The position numbers and the translations under genes were made by a program. Of a stretch of 64,000 bases of DNA, positions 1 through 13,800 are shown piece after piece. Location: contig NC_090711.1 of NCBI RefSeq assembly GCF_040954835.1, forward strand, positions 1,247,501-1,311,500, in the 5' to 3' direction. Source of the DNA: Lepisosteus oculatus (taxonomy: Eukaryota; Chordata; Actinopteri; Semionotiformes; Lepisosteidae). Under the pieces are notes generated by a model. The model saw only the letters and a program-made list of their open reading frames with translations, ran no database searches and was not told the DNA's origin. How positions within the stretch are numbered: the first letter of the stretch is position 1; every line of letters begins with the position of its first letter.

Positions 1-2360
1 ATTTTTAAACAAAGAGTTTTTTATGGCTTAAACAAGACCACAAAAAGACCAAGAGTGACCCTTTTGTACTGCCACCCCACTCCCCCACTTTGGAAAGTGC
101 CTTTAGATCTTGCGTTCATAAGAACAGTAACAAACGAGAGCTCGTTACAGTTCCCTGCAGCGTGTTTGGCAGTTAGCAAGCAGCTCCTCTAGCAGTGTCG
201 TGAGAGAAGCCAGGGTACAGAGGACTGGAGAGCGGAGCGTGCAGACTCAGGTCTCGTGTGCCTGCCTGTTGATGGTGCCGTCAGTCACGTTGACCAGTGT
301 CCCAAGTAAAGTGCACGATCTTCTCGTGGTTTTCACAGGACGTTGTGGTTCTGAATGCTGGGGCGTGTGCGCATGGTGGCCCTGCACACATGCCCCCAGG
401 GTTCGCCCCATGGAATCACCCCAGTCGAGGCTGTTCGCTCCCCTGTCACCCCCACTGCGGGCCCAGCTGAGCGCAGGGCTGCAGTTCGCTGAGCCGTGAC
501 GACCATGAGCCCCAGGGCAGCCTCTACCTCCCAGCACAGTCAGCTCGCTGCAGGTTCGAGTTCCCCCACAGAAACAACCTCTCTTTCGCCGGTGCAACCT
601 GCGGAGTGAGGTCACCAGCTGGAGGGACGGTATTTCCAGCCCCTTTCATGCGAACGAGAAAAACAAAAGTGCAGTGAGTCACCGCTGTCCTGGGGAAACC
701 CTGGCAGACCCACAGTGGAAAGATGGTGACAGGTCTGTGTGCAGAGCAGCCAGCAGGACGAGCCCCGTCTCGGCAGGGCGCACACGCTGACTCAAGGTGG
801 GGGCGTCGCACAGTGTGCCGCGTTTGTGAGCTGCATGAAGCCCCACACTCTTTATTTTACCACGGGCTTGTTTCCATTAAGCAGAAAGTAGAGATGGCAT
901 CTAGGTCAGAGAAGCATGTTACGCGAATCAGTTTCTCCCTGTTTTTCTTGTAAGACTTCAGCGCACCACTGCAGTTCTGTGAAATAGTGTTGAACGCTGC
1001 CTAAAACACTCTGACATCAATAATCTCACATCTTCGCCCATCAGCTCATTGATAAAGTTCTCACCAATTTTAGAACTTTAATAAGAGCCTTGTTTTTAAC
1101 TCTTAAAAGCTTTTTTTTTCCAAAGAGCGGACAGAAACAGTATAAAGAAAGAGGAGGGAAGGTAAAGAAACAGCACCAATCATGGCACGCTGACAACTTG
1201 CACTGCTGCACATTTTTTGTTTATTCCGTCCTGCATGTCTTAGATAATAAGTGAGTGTCATCTGCAGACCTGACTTCATTGAGTCAGCAGCTGGCAGTGG
1301 TTTAGCAGCAGCCAGAGCCCAGTTATTACGAACAACTGTAAAACCTGATGGTAGGCTGGTAGACCACTCAACCCCTCCTCACTTTAGCAGAAATCTAGAT
1401 TTGTTTATTGGAAATATTAGAATTTGTATCTAAAACTTTGCCATAGCGTTCTTCAGATTTTAGACCTGGAGAAATCAGGTCCTGTGAGACAGAGAGAGGC
1501 CGCTTTGTGACAGCCTGTCCATTGGAATGAGGCACAATTGGAACTCTGTGCAGAATGAGGCACAGCAGGTGTAATTGAATAATTACCACTCAGAGGGAGT
1601 GAAATTCCTCATGAGGGACAGGAGCTGTCAGGATAGGCTATGCATGGGAAGAGCCACGCCTCTGGGCTGATTAAGAGGCTTATAAGAACACCCAGGCAGG
1701 AAAGGGCCTCTGTCTGTGTTTAGAGTCCAGTCAGGAAAGAGAGTGTGTGTTAGAGTACCAAAGAGAAGTGCCTATTAGTAGTGGGTTGGACTGGCTGATG
1801 TATTTGTGGGGTTCAGGGAACTATAGGTTCTCGAGAAAGCAGTTTAAACTGTCCTGAGGGAGTAGTCTCTGGGAAGTGAGTGAGACCTGTGAACTGACTA
1901 CTATTGAGCCAGGGATGTAAGTGTTGATCATGCGGAGGTATCCCTGGCCAAACAGGATCGGTGGGGGAAGTTAATGATGGGAGACAAGTTACTGGTTGTT
2001 AGTGGAGAGTAAGAGTGATCTGTGTTGAAGTGATTGCCTTTGTGTGACATGGGGTAAGTGTAATTGAACACCTTAATGGCTAGTTGTGATAAAGTGACTC
2101 TTGAAGATTAAGAACTGGGTGACCCAGAATTAATGGGAGTGGGAAAACTTGAGTGCCTTGTGAGCAAAACATTTGTCAGAAGATCAAGTGATGTGAGTAG
2201 AACTGGGGAAGAGGACCGTGCAGTCCTCTCCTGAGAGAGGAGTGCAGGAAGAGCTAGGGTCCCAGAAGGGGTCAGAAAGAAGACTGGCGGTGAGGGCTCA
2301 TGGGAATGTGCACCAGCTGTCGTCATGAGGCAGCTGTGTGGTGTTCTATTGCAGGGTTCC
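1..2360. other. Gene-poor segment, nothing recognised
   Basis: I see no exon with protein-family resemblance, no RNA gene and no clear repeat. The stretch from about 1650 to 2350 is purine-rich on the plus strand and may be an old unclassified repeat, but nothing in it allows a family to be named. Confidence 0.4.
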
Positions 2361-2364
2361 AGTT

Positions 2365-2470
2365 GCAAGGGTGGGGGGTTCTGGGTTCAAATCCCTGATG
2401 GGGCTCTGCTTGCTGTTGTCTGAGAGACTTTGTTCTCAAAGGACTAGCTTTGTAAAACAAAGGATTAAGA
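2365..2470 (+). repeat. tRNA-derived SINE fragment
   Basis: A B-box-like GGTTCAAATCC is followed by a GGGGCTCTGCTTGCTG-type body. The order resembles the clearer tRNA-headed SINE copies at 3050 and 55370. It is diverged and partial, and the boundaries are approximate. Confidence 0.45.
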
Positions 2471-3044
2471 AACATAGGCAGAGCTTGAGACTTCCTTTGC
2501 ACTTTTTTTTACATTAAGTTCAGAACTGATTAAACCATTTCCCTGAAAAGAGTTGGGGCTTTCTGCCTTTTTTTTTTTTTTAAAAGGCATTGTTGATGGA
2601 ATTAATGATTTCTCTAATTTAAGGACCAATGTAATTGTATAACAAAACCACAATACAAGTGGTTGTGATGTGGGTAAATGGAAATTAAAACAAGGGAATG
2701 TCTGTGAAGGTTTTTGAGGGTTGGAGAAAGTGGTTGCTTTCCTGACAGTTTGACACCTGCTGTGTGTACAGATTCTACTTGTGCATCCTGTCACATGACC
2801 CTTTCCATCTCTCCTGTCTGTGCACATCTTCCTGTCACATGGGTGTGTGCTTCTGAATGATGTCATTGTTCTTACAATCTGGCAACGCTAAGCTCTCCAC
2901 AACAGCTCTGGTTGCTAAGCCCTGGTGCGGAGCACGGCTGCCACACAGACTGACCGAAGGACTGGCTTGGCCCTGCTGAAAGAGGAAAGCTGGGGCTGAT
3001 TCAGCAAGCTCCTGTTAGGAGAACAACAGTTTGAGGAGTGCTGA

Positions 3045-3130
3045 GAGAGATTAGGTTGGTGTGGGTTTAAGTCCTAGGTGGGGATGCTTCTGTTGTACCT
3101 TTGCACAAAGCACTTGATACAATTGATGTA
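3045..3130 (+). repeat. tRNA-derived SINE fragment
   Basis: A degenerate B box (GGGTTTAAGTCCTA) is followed by AGGTGGGGATGCTTCTGTTG and a GCACAAAGCACTTGAT stretch. This follows the same order of blocks as the copy at 55370, which has GGGTTCGAATCCC and then CAAGGTCCTTCAC. The family assignment is by eye. Confidence 0.5.
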
Positions 3131-3134
3131 GAAA

Positions 3135-6100
3135 AACACAGCTGTGGAAATGAAGGCCATGGGCAAATACATTTAGAATCAATCATTACGAACATGCACC
3201 AGCGTCCCAAGCCTTACAAAGAGCAAAATGGTTTGTGTTATAAATCTTAAAGCACTTGGCTTAGTGGAAGCAGCACAAGAAAAGCCTGCAGACTAGCACT
3301 GAGCTATTTTGTTTTTTTTTCTCGGTGCCAATATGTGGACTTGCATGTGTGAAACCCGCATACGTTTCTGAAGGCACGACAAGTCTGTTTCGTGTCACCC
3401 GCGGGTGGGAGAGTCATATCTGTGAAGATGAGTGGGGGGAGACGGGCGCGGAAGAGGAGAGAGCTGTGCTGGGGCTGACCGAGCTCAGGTGGGGCACACT
3501 CTGGCCAGGTCACACCGGGCTGGGGCAGGGGCAGGGTTTGGGGTGCAGGGCAGGAGTCAGGCTGGCGCAGGAAGAGGTGGGGGTGTGGCTGAGCTGGTGG
3601 CAGCTGGAGCAGGCTGGCAGTCAGACAGAGAACCGTGATGAGTCTTTCTGGGCCAGGGGCTCCCAGTCTGAGTGTGCGCGGTGAGAGGCAGGCGAAGATG
3701 TATTCAAACTGATTCATTCCTCACCGCTGAAGAAACACCACTGCCCGTCCAATCATCCAAAAACAGAAAGCAAGAGAAAATTCAGTTCTTAAAAAATCCC
3801 CTGCATTTCACAGTTATCGATTTATCCAGCTGTGGTGTACCAAAAGCGAAGCAGAGTGGTCTATGTGTGTTTTCTGTGGTAAGTTTAAGTACGTGCTAAG
3901 GTCTTAACACACTGTAGTTTTAATGCAATTTGTTCTCTCTGGTTTTTAGCACTTTAAACAGTTATTACTCAAGCAACATAAAGTTTTTCAGCTGAAACTG
4001 CACTATGATGACACTATTAAATATGAATTGTAATAATAGCACATTTGATGCAACAGAAAAGGAATTGCATTTTGACAGTAAAGTCCAGGTATAAAAGAAT
4101 TCTCTCTGTAAGCATCCTGACTCAACAGGTCTCCATATAAACGAGCAGTAATAGTCCTGTGCAGAGCGCTATGTGGGTCGGAGTGGGCTGAGACTTGGGT
4201 ACCTGCTCAGGAGAGAGTGTGACACACACCCACCTGGAACGGCCCCCCCGAGCCTGCAGGACCTGCCTGCACAGGGGAGTCCCACCCGGCTCTCGGAGGA
4301 ATACTGCCACCCTGGAATCGAGCACATTGAGAGGTTTATTGAGCGGCTTAGTCACAGTGAATTTGGCTTAAGCTGCCTGGATGAGGGCCAGCCTCTTGGC
4401 AGCAGGGCGAGGGGGCCGGGACCCCCCCTGCGGAGAGAGGAGTGACCCCGGGGCAGCTGCACAGGAGGAGATGGGGAGGAGGAGGAATAAGAGACATATG
4501 CAAGGTGGAGAAGGGGATTACGTACAGAATTGATCATTTTTGAGGAAAAGATGTCAGGAATGATTGCAAATTACTGGCAGTAGAGGCTGTCATCATCCCT
4601 CCCCAGCTTTCGTTGAAATCCTCAAAACAGCGGACAGCTGTGGCTTGGCAGAGTGTCTCGCTTGTTCTCCCCTGAATTGTGTTGTGTGAGCATGGCTGTA
4701 AAAGGCGATGTGGAAAATGGTCGATGTGTGACGTCCACACTTCTGTTGAGTAACATCGGCACATGAAGAATCCACTCTCTTCCCACTGCTGAGTGAGATC
4801 TCCCTGTTCCGGATCAGAACATGCAGGGCTCTTTCCGGGATGCAGGCCTGCTCCCGGACGAACACAGGCAGCAGTGGTGTGGCCGGTGGGCTTGCACGGC
4901 CGGGGGAGAGGGGTGGAAAGAGTGGACACCCTGCTCAAGGGCACGAATGCAATGTTGGCACTGGGGACTTGCGCCCGAAGACTACACCAGTAACCCACTC
5001 TGCCACCCAAGCAGAATACAGCAGTGAGCTGGTATGTTTCCAGGTGTGACACAGGCTCTGAGGATGGTGCATTCAGTTTGGGGATTTCTGCCACACACCT
5101 GCCCTCCTTTCCAGCACCGAGAAATAGGAGACCGTGACAGGAATGGGTGGGCGCAAAGTGGAAACCACATTTGTTCTCTGCTGCTTTTTCTGTGCTTCAC
5201 TCACTCTGAGCACAGTGAATCATCACAGCTGCCCTGATCAAATACAGAGACTCCCACGCAACGCGTAACACCTTTTCCAGGTTGCAGGTAGTAGCGTTCA
5301 CTCTCTGAGCTGTGGTTTGTGCAGCACATCAGCCTTCTAAAATTAAAGTCACTCAGCCATTTCTATGAGCTGAACACCGGAAACTAGAAATAGGTTTATA
5401 AAAAGATTGAGGTTAGGTTATAATGTTCAGCGACTCTTTGTTCTTTTAAAAATTGCTTCTCTCTCTCTCACACTTTCTTTCTCAGTTGAAAAACTTAAAA
5501 GATACTCTGTCTAGTAATTTGTAACATCAGGTAGGGTTGTGCATGGAGAAATTAAGCAAGTTTCTGTGAATGCAAAGAGAATTAAAGCACGCAGACCCTG
5601 CGACACTGAGTTTAGGAAGAAGTGATATTTAAAAAAATACTCTGGCAATGACTGGGTTGAAAGGGTTGAGGGGCTGGTGGGGTGTTGTCTATGCCACAGT
5701 TTCTGTATCAGTGTTTAAGAAGGACTGCATGAAAGTTTTATATTAATACATTTACAGAAACCAGTTGTAAGTTTTACTGGTAAAATGTAACTGACGGTTG
5801 ACACTATTTGTACCAGAGGTCTCACAGGGTCCCTCTAAGTGCTAGAGGCCCCTGTATAGACTACGTGAAGGATATCCTGTTGTGTTCACACTGTTTTTCA
5901 CAAGAACACAACTACAGAAAGAGAACTGCTTTCATGCGCATAGTAAGCCTTATCTCGGAGTTTATGATAAACTGAAAAAGGTTTTCCTTTCTAATTTTAG
6001 GTGTTGTAATTTTGGCTCCCTGTGTTGCTTGTGGTCCAGACTGCGTTGTTAAGCAGTAAAGACATGTTTAACACCCGGGCGCTGGCTAACGGCCCCAGGA

Positions 6101-9100
6101 CAGCGGCGCATTGCGATGGTCCGGGGGGGTTCTGGTTCCGGACGGTTGCTGTCCTGCTCGACACCTCTGGCACCGGTGCCAACATGACGCCATTGGGCTG
6201 GCCTGGGCGCATGGGCAGGCTGACCAGGAAGCGCGAGAAAACGCGGACGGACTGTAGTGCCTCACCTCCGCCCCCTGCAGGGTGGGGAGTGCGGTGCTCC
6301 ATCTGCGAAGATGCGGAGAGTCTAATTCTAATAGCTGCTACGCTGCACTGACCCCCGTCCGTGTCACCTCGGCACCCTGCTTCACAGCCTGAGACTCTCG
6401 GCTTCTTCTCTTTTGTGAGTTTCGCCGAATCTGCGGGTAAATTCCAGCCTCTTGAGTGTTAAAGAGAGGTCAAAATAACTTCTGTTATTTCTCGGCTCGG
6501 GGAGCTCTAGGGTTAGTTAAGTAAACTGTAGGGTAGTAAGAGATGACTGTCTTTGATGGGACAGCCCCTGCCCTTCAAAAAAATCTCTTTTAAAACAGGA
6601 ATAATCTACCACAATCTAATCACCGACTCAATCGCTCTCTCTTCCTCTCCATTTCTTTAGATGCGTGGTCCAAAGTTACTGCGGAAATTCTGCAAAGCAA
6701 CTAGTGTAATTTTAATACATCGTGCTCATCAGCAGTTTTTTTTTTCAGCGTAAAGGACAAAAGGATCTTGATTTCCTTATCCACCTGTGGACCTTTGTTT
6801 TTGACATTTGGGTTATTTGAATCCAGCCCCTGTCCGGAGCTCAGCGCTCCTGCCCCTGCCCTCAGCCAGGCTGAGAAACTGGCCACTGCCAGCCCCCTTG
6901 CGATCCAACACCTGCAGGCAGCCTGGATTACAAGCCTCCCTTATATTCTAATTCACTCCCTTGAGATCGCCCTGGAGGCTGCTGTCTTTCAAGCTCTGTG
7001 TTTTGGGGGGATTTGTTTGACTTATATTTCCCTGTCAAGGACTTACTTGGAAAAGAGATGAACGCGGTGTTCCAAGGATTCTTTCCCTGTTGGAGAAATA
7101 AAATCGGGTTTTCCGTTCTGGAGCTCGACCGGGCCCTGTGGACACAAAGCCGCTGTAGTCAGACGACAGAAGTCCTGCTGATGGGAGTGTAGAATGATCG
7201 AATGGCAGGGGCTGTCTTCACCTTGCTCACACAAACAGGGCTCCCTGCTGCCCCACCCTGGTCATGTCCTTCCCCCCAGCTCCTCCTGAGCCCCCTCCGC
7301 TCGGTGGAGGGCGTGTGGTCCCCAGACCTACCCCTGCCTCTCACGGCCCACCTGGGACAGCGGACTCAGGTGTCTCAGTGCGGGGGCAGCTCAGGCACAG
7401 ACCCCAGGCAGCAGAGTAAGGAAGAGATGCACGTTATCGACCCTGGATGTACAGGACCCGCTCAGCAGAGCTGCAGGGAAGCGCTTGTCTCTGGGCAGAG
7501 GGGCTTTAGGGACGGTACGTAGGACAGGTAGAGGAATTGCAGCCCAGAAACAAACATTTTCACCTCAAAACTAGCTGTAAGAACAAGTCAGTCCTTTTGG
7601 TCCTTTCATCACGCATCATGACAGAGCTTAAGATGTGTCCGACGTCTTTGCAATGCTTATTAATATTTTTGTCATCATTTTAATTATGAATTAATCCTGT
7701 ATTTACAGATACTGTATATCCTGTATAACTTACTCTCCTGTTTCCAATAGGATTCATTTCGTAAGAGGCTTTCAGAAAGTTACATGATGCGTCATTTCCC
7801 TCACGGGATCAATAAAGTATCTAGGCTGGAGAATTTTAATGTGGCTAATTGCTTATAAATGGACAAATTCCATCCTGCTGGAGAATCGGCAGCCCTCGCA
7901 CTCCTCTGAAGCCAGATTTCAGGAGTGTTGGTGACAGAGCCGGGGGTAAAACTGTGGAGAATTGGGGAATTTAAGACGCCTGAGCGGCCAGCAGCCCAGG
8001 GTGTCTCCGGAGAGAGACAGGCGACAGGAGGGTTCAGGGGTCGGCCCCGAGTGGCCAGAGGAATTCCCCACAGGCCCGTGAGAGAAGTGGAGAGGGGCAG
8101 CAGGGAAATCACTCCCGGCGGAGCTTGCCTCAGTTCCTGCAGGTAAACTGACAGCACGCAGGCTCGCACCGTCGAAGCGCCTCACACAGGTGATCGCCCC
8201 ACAGATCCCACAAGCACAGGCTGTTTTTTTAACAATTCTTAGTTCCTCTTTCATGTTCAACCACATTAACCCCTCCATTCTCATTTCATTTAAATGCAAA
8301 TATTAATTCATGTTTTTGTTTTCTTTTTCAAGGCAGCATTAGAATACAATGGCTAGACAGCCTAAAACATACACGTTTCATGTTCAGTGTGTGTTTATTG
8401 TTTCCTATCTTTATTTTTGTTGTTGTAACAAGTCTTCAGAAAGCATGATTGTAAGAACACCGTACAGTATCCGAAGAGGTTAAGAAGAAGCTGATCTGCA
8501 CATATTTCTAGTGGGGGAAACGAGTGTGAGAGTGTTTATGCAAGTTGGGTGAAAACCCCTTGAATTGCCTGGAAAGGAAATACACTGTGTTCTGGGGTAT
8601 TTTTAACCAGCTATTTTTGTTTACAGACCTGCTAGTAAGCCACCTTAGCAGAGTGCTTGCGCTCTGTACAGTTGGGCTCATCTCCAGCAGGCCATCATCT
8701 CAGGCGATCTTGAGATGATTTATGATCTGAATGAGCAGAAGAAGGACAGAAAGGGTGGTGTTCAGTAAGAGCAATAGATGGGTCTACTGTCATTGGGCTA
8801 GACATGCATGAGAATTGTTTTCAAAACAGATTTAAATGGAATGTTATGAACAGTAGTGTTTCTTCACTATTTATGAAAGGAGATTTAGGCTGCATTTCTG
8901 ATAACTGTGTGAAAGCAAGGACTCCATTCGGTGTCTTTAGTTGGTATTGGTAACAGGTGGAGTGAGAGTCCCAGATAAATCCCTCTTCATTTCGTAACGC
9001 AAATGGGCCTCATGTTTCCAGGGATGTGCTCCTCTGAAAAAGGAAGTTCTCGGATTCTCTGAAGACCCCTTGACTTCCCAGGAATGCTCCCAAGCAGAGG

Positions 9101-10730
9101 GCCCTCTGAAGGTGTATTAAATGTGCTCTGAACTGAGAGGGGCCCGGACAGGCCTCCTCCACCAACAGGAGTGTGTGTCTGTGTGCTGTTAACCTGCTGC
9201 TAGAATCTTAAAGTGTCTCTTTTCTAGGACTTAATAATAGGCCAGTGATTTATGAACAATGCTAGTAGCATACCTATCGGCAGGAGTGCAGACAACTAGT
9301 CTGATCTGGTCAGGTCTCAGAACCTACGCAAAGTTTAATGAGTAAACATTTACTGTAGGAGATGTTTGAAATTTCCAGCCGCATAAACTTGACTGCCGCT
9401 GTACTTCCTTCATGGCATGTCATCACAGGAGCTAAGTGAGGGCAGGTCGGGTCAGTACCGGGCCAGGAGACTTTGTTCGGGGAGACCGTGTTGCTGCTGT
9501 CAGTGCTGTTGGTGGACCAGCGGTGCTCTTCCTGCTGGACTACGAATTTCTAAATCAATGATTTGGTGTTAAGTGAACAATATCAGACAACAGATGTTTC
9601 AAAAAAGGGCTTACAAAAATACAGAAAAAAGCAGAGTGGGTTAATCCATAATGAGAATAAATAATCATATCTCCCAAATTGAAAAGACATGCCATCACTC
9701 ACCCTGTGGGCCAGCAGAGCCACTGCCTGCGCGAGACAGCGAACCAGTTCGCAAGATCCCGGGAAAGCGACCTGCCCATCTGCTGCACCTCTCACGCGTG
9801 TGTACTTCATGTTTTAAGAGCTTTCTATTTTCCAGTGAATGGAGGAGGAACGTAAGCTGTGTCCAGACACGACCGGCCCAGGTCTTATTGTGTTATTGTG
9901 CAGGTGAGAACTTTTCGGCCGTTATGTAAAGAAGACCAAGAAGTGCCAAGCAACTTCCCGCCCTGCCAGCTCCAGCGAGCCAGCCCAGATCAGAAGGGTC
10001 TTTTATGTGCTGAGCTCCTGACCAGGAAGGGGTTTAATGTTCACCCAAGAAAGAAGTTTTTTTGTGTTGAGAAAGGGGATACAGCTGACCTCTGACCTCT
10101 GGAGGATCTGGGTTCACAGTGGGTCAGCCCGCACCCCTCCCGGCTGATCTGTCCTGGATAATTGGTCTCTGACCTGTCGTGCTCAGGACCTGACCTTGCT
10201 TCTCATCAAAGGCGGGGGGTTTGCAGAGAAGGCATTTTTCTCAGACCCACAGGTCAGATCAGTCAACCAGCATTCAAAACAAAGCCAGTTCAAAAAGGCC
10301 CTAAGTAGCTCTTTATTGGGTGTTTTTAAAAGAAAACACTGTGATGCGTTTGTGTGAGTGGAATCCTGGGAATGATCTGTGTGGAAGAACTCGCTGCCCA
10401 GATCTCCTCCCCTCTGCGCTCTGTACCCGGAGCTGACGGCACCGCCGTTTGCATTCCTTCAGAGCTGCATCTAACAACAATTAGTAAGAATCTTCAGCAA
10501 TTAGTCAGGCAGCAGGCACTTCTCCCCACAGCCTCTCGCAGGGACTCTCTCAGTGCAGAAGAGCTGGCAGCTGAGAGAAGCTCGGATTAAGATCCCCACA
10601 CCATCTCTCTGGGCAGAACCACTGCGCAGGCTCAGACATTGCAAGAAACAGAATTTCCATCTATTCTTAATTTATTAGGCAGACCCTTTAATTCAAAACA
10701 GCTTCCTTTCTTACCTGGGGGTCGCTTTTC
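3135..10730. other. Long gene-free stretch
   Basis: No open frame here resembles a known protein and none has convincing flanking splice sites. Short simple tracts occur, for example TC-rich sequence near 5460. The stretch looks like ordinary intergenic sequence. Confidence 0.4.
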
Positions 10731-10734
10731 CACA

Positions 10735-10835
10735 TCACTGCTGGGAGCCAGAACAGCACAGCTCCCCCAGGCAGCTCTGTCCCTGGATTCGAACCCACAG
10801 CCTTCTCCCTAGAAAGCCCAGAGTCTTGCCATTTT
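10735..10835 (-). repeat. tRNA-derived SINE fragment, minus strand
   Basis: Read on the minus strand, the segment gives ACTCTGGGCTTTCTAGGGAG, then GGCTGTGGGTTCGAATCCAG, then ACAGAGCTGCCTG. GGTTCGAATCC is a near-perfect RNA polymerase III B box. The upstream CTCTGGGCT block also matches the SINE copy at 55370. Confidence 0.55.
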
Positions 10836-10839
10836 CGTT

Positions 10840-13800
10840 ATTCTTTATTCTTGCCTTTTTTCCCCTGGCTGTCACAAAAGAAAAATTAAAAGTAAATTGA
10901 TCTTAGACAACAAATGTTGACCCATAAATCTTCATAGGATGCCCCCTGTGGTGCTCGAGAGCCACAGGGAATGTTTTGTTCCTTGTGTGTGATGAAGGGG
11001 AGCACTAAGCACGTTTTTCAGGACTTTAAAGCAGATCTAATCTACTAGTGTCCTGGAACTGGAGAACCTCTCTTTCTTCAGAACCACATTGGATATCCAT
11101 TCATCGGCTTTTAAATGATAATGCAATATTAAACAGCCTCTTCCGTGGCTCATCGGTTTGTGTTAACAGCCTGAAAATCAAAAGATCACGACCTGCCCCC
11201 TACCATCTCAGCTACTGTGCTGTTTGGCTCTGCGCAATTTATTTCAGCCCATTGTGTGACTGTCTCAGCGCATCTTGCTATTAAATGAGCTCTGATTAGG
11301 ATCCAGCTGTGCGACTGATGTGTTCTGCAGGCACCAAGCTGAGTCATTGTCTCCCAGACTTCACTAGCACTGTTCTGAGCCCCCTTCTTCCAGAAAACAC
11401 CCCCAAACAGCCTGGGGCTCGGGGGAAGGAGAAGCAGAAATACCCTGCCACCGCATTGCACAGCACAAAGGTCAAGAATGAAGGGGTCAGATACCCAAAA
11501 TAAATTCTTTAAAAGGCTCATTCTGTGACGCAGAAACGGCCTGCAGGAGAGAAGGCATTTCTCTAAATCTCTAAGCTTTCACAGGGAATCCCAGCTCCTC
11601 AGTGGCTAAAGTCCTGGGGGAAGCTGGAAAGAGGAGTCACGAATACCCATGTATTCACATAAAAATACGGGCCAGATGTTTATGTGAACAGTACCGTAAG
11701 AGAACCAGCCAACTGCAAACACACACACGCGTTCGAAATGCATTGTTACCCCACTCTGACTTTTTCCGATTGAACTATTTTCTACAAGACCCTGCAGAAC
11801 TCACAGGGGTGTGTGTGTTTACTGTAATTTCCTCTTAAAAGAAAGGGGGGGGGTTCATTTTTCCACTGGGGGTAAAACGCTTTGAAAAGTTACAGAGCAG
11901 TGTTTTCTCGGGGCCTGGGCAGCTGTTTGAAATGCGCCAAACCTTCTTTCATGATTTAACGAGGCGAGGAGGCTGTAAAGAGCTCATTCACACTCAGTCG
12001 TGGCCGCCGCACACACAGAGTGGCCAAAGAGACAGAGGGAACTCAGGCTGGTGTTTTTTAGCATCTCTTTCTGAGTTTCCAGGTGGGTAATCCACTTTAG
12101 TGTCGTATATGGCGAGGGTTCCCTTGCAAGGGCACTTCACATTGGTCTTCAAAATGATGCAAACTAAGACGTTTCCCCCACTTTCCTTTCTGGAAAGGGA
12201 GGTGGACAGTCCAGCCTGTGTTGTTGGAATTCCAGCTGGCAGTGCCTGAAAGCCAGGCGGCTCCTGCCTGCGCTGGTCACCACTGTTCCGGTGGGGATGG
12301 CTGTGCCCGGGGGAAAATGACCCCCAAGGACCCCCACGGCAAGACCCAAGAGCCCGGGACTGCGGGAGGCCTGACCATGGCTCGGGAATCTGGAGATCCA
12401 GCTCCTGAAGCTCTTTCCCAGCTCTTCTCCTCTCTGCACCTCTGTCCCTCTTCCCCTGTACCACAGGACAGCAGAAGGAGACGGTTTTTAATGAGGTAAA
12501 TATATATCCATGCTTGCTCTTTCTTGAAAGGAACAGCTCCTCCTTGTTGGTGTTTGTTAGTCTATGCGTGGAGGTAGTCTCCTCAGCTGCAGCCTGTGAG
12601 AGGTTCGCAGTGCTGGTGAAAGGCCTAAGGATTTTAAAGTTGCTGTTCTTTCCCCGCTACCTCATCTTCTTAATCTCCTCGTACACATTTGAGTGAGTGA
12701 GTGCACTGCTCTCACTGCTGTCCTGTGCACCGTCTGCCTCCAGGACTGCTCGGTCCCTGATCGCCTGCCGGCACCTGCTCTCGTCTCACCTGTCTGGTTC
12801 TCTGGAGACGGGGAGTGCGTCCACACTGCCTGTCCACATTACTGCCTTCTGCCTGCACTGCTGGAACTGTGCTTGAATTTGTTAAGACACCTCCTTCTGC
12901 ATTTATGTGTTTATTATAACCGTGTTTTGGTCTGATTCACATGTCCTACATTCTAAAAATGCTGTTCTCTTTTTAAGAATATATATTGTATATAGCTATA
13001 TATTGTTCCTTCTCTACTGGCATTATTGCCCTAATCTTTATTGCAATTTTACTGTAATAGTAGCTTGTCTGTTGCTTCGTTTTTGTGATGGTATAGAGAC
13101 ACAGAAAAAGAAATGCACCAAGATAATAATAATGATATGTGAGATAGTAAAATGTGTTGGTTTCACTCACAGCCAGGTGTCATGGCTCGGTCGTGATTCC
13201 GGGCAGGGCAGCAGAGCTCTCATGAGCTGGGTCTCCCTCTCCTCGCTGCCTGGGGAGCCCAGCTCTGAGTGTCCCCGCCAGCGGGACAGCCGTGTCCGAC
13301 GCCCCAGCAGCACATGCGCAGGAGGGACCGGCTGCTGTTTCGGACCTCGCGTCCAGTTGAATTTCTTTGCAGAAGAAAGGGAATTCCTCGGCCGACAGCC
13401 GCAACAGCCGAGGAAGAGGGGGGCTCCTGGAAGAGTGGATCCCTGCTCCTCGTCCACTCTCCATAGCCCAGATGAAATGTGCATCAGACGCTACAAGCCT
13501 GTTGAAAAGCCCTGCATTCCCGGGCCGATCCTTGTGTTGGCCTGTGCTCTGCCTGGCAGTGTGCATTGCAGGAGGATCCCTCACTGTCACCAGGGACAGC
13601 GAGCCGTCTGGGACAGGTGTGGGGGGGCAGCTCTCCCAGTGCCCAGATGGGATCTCTGTCTCTCTGCACGACAACACCCTGCCCACCCACTGCTCCCTGT
13701 CTGTGGAGATCTCTGCTCTAGTCTGGGGACACTTCCAGCACAGAGATACCGGCCTTTGTCTTTTATATAACCCCACAGCCAGAGGCAAATGGACACAATG

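Noticed and set aside
4173-4445. Possible exon encoding a Glu/His-containing peptide (GIEHIERFIERLSH)
   Set aside because: It looks mildly protein-like, but I see no good splice sites, no family match and no neighbouring exon.
12907-13770. 287-codon frame
   Set aside because: It begins in AT-rich low-complexity sequence, changes composition midway and has competing frames of similar length on both strands. No domain or motif is recognisable.
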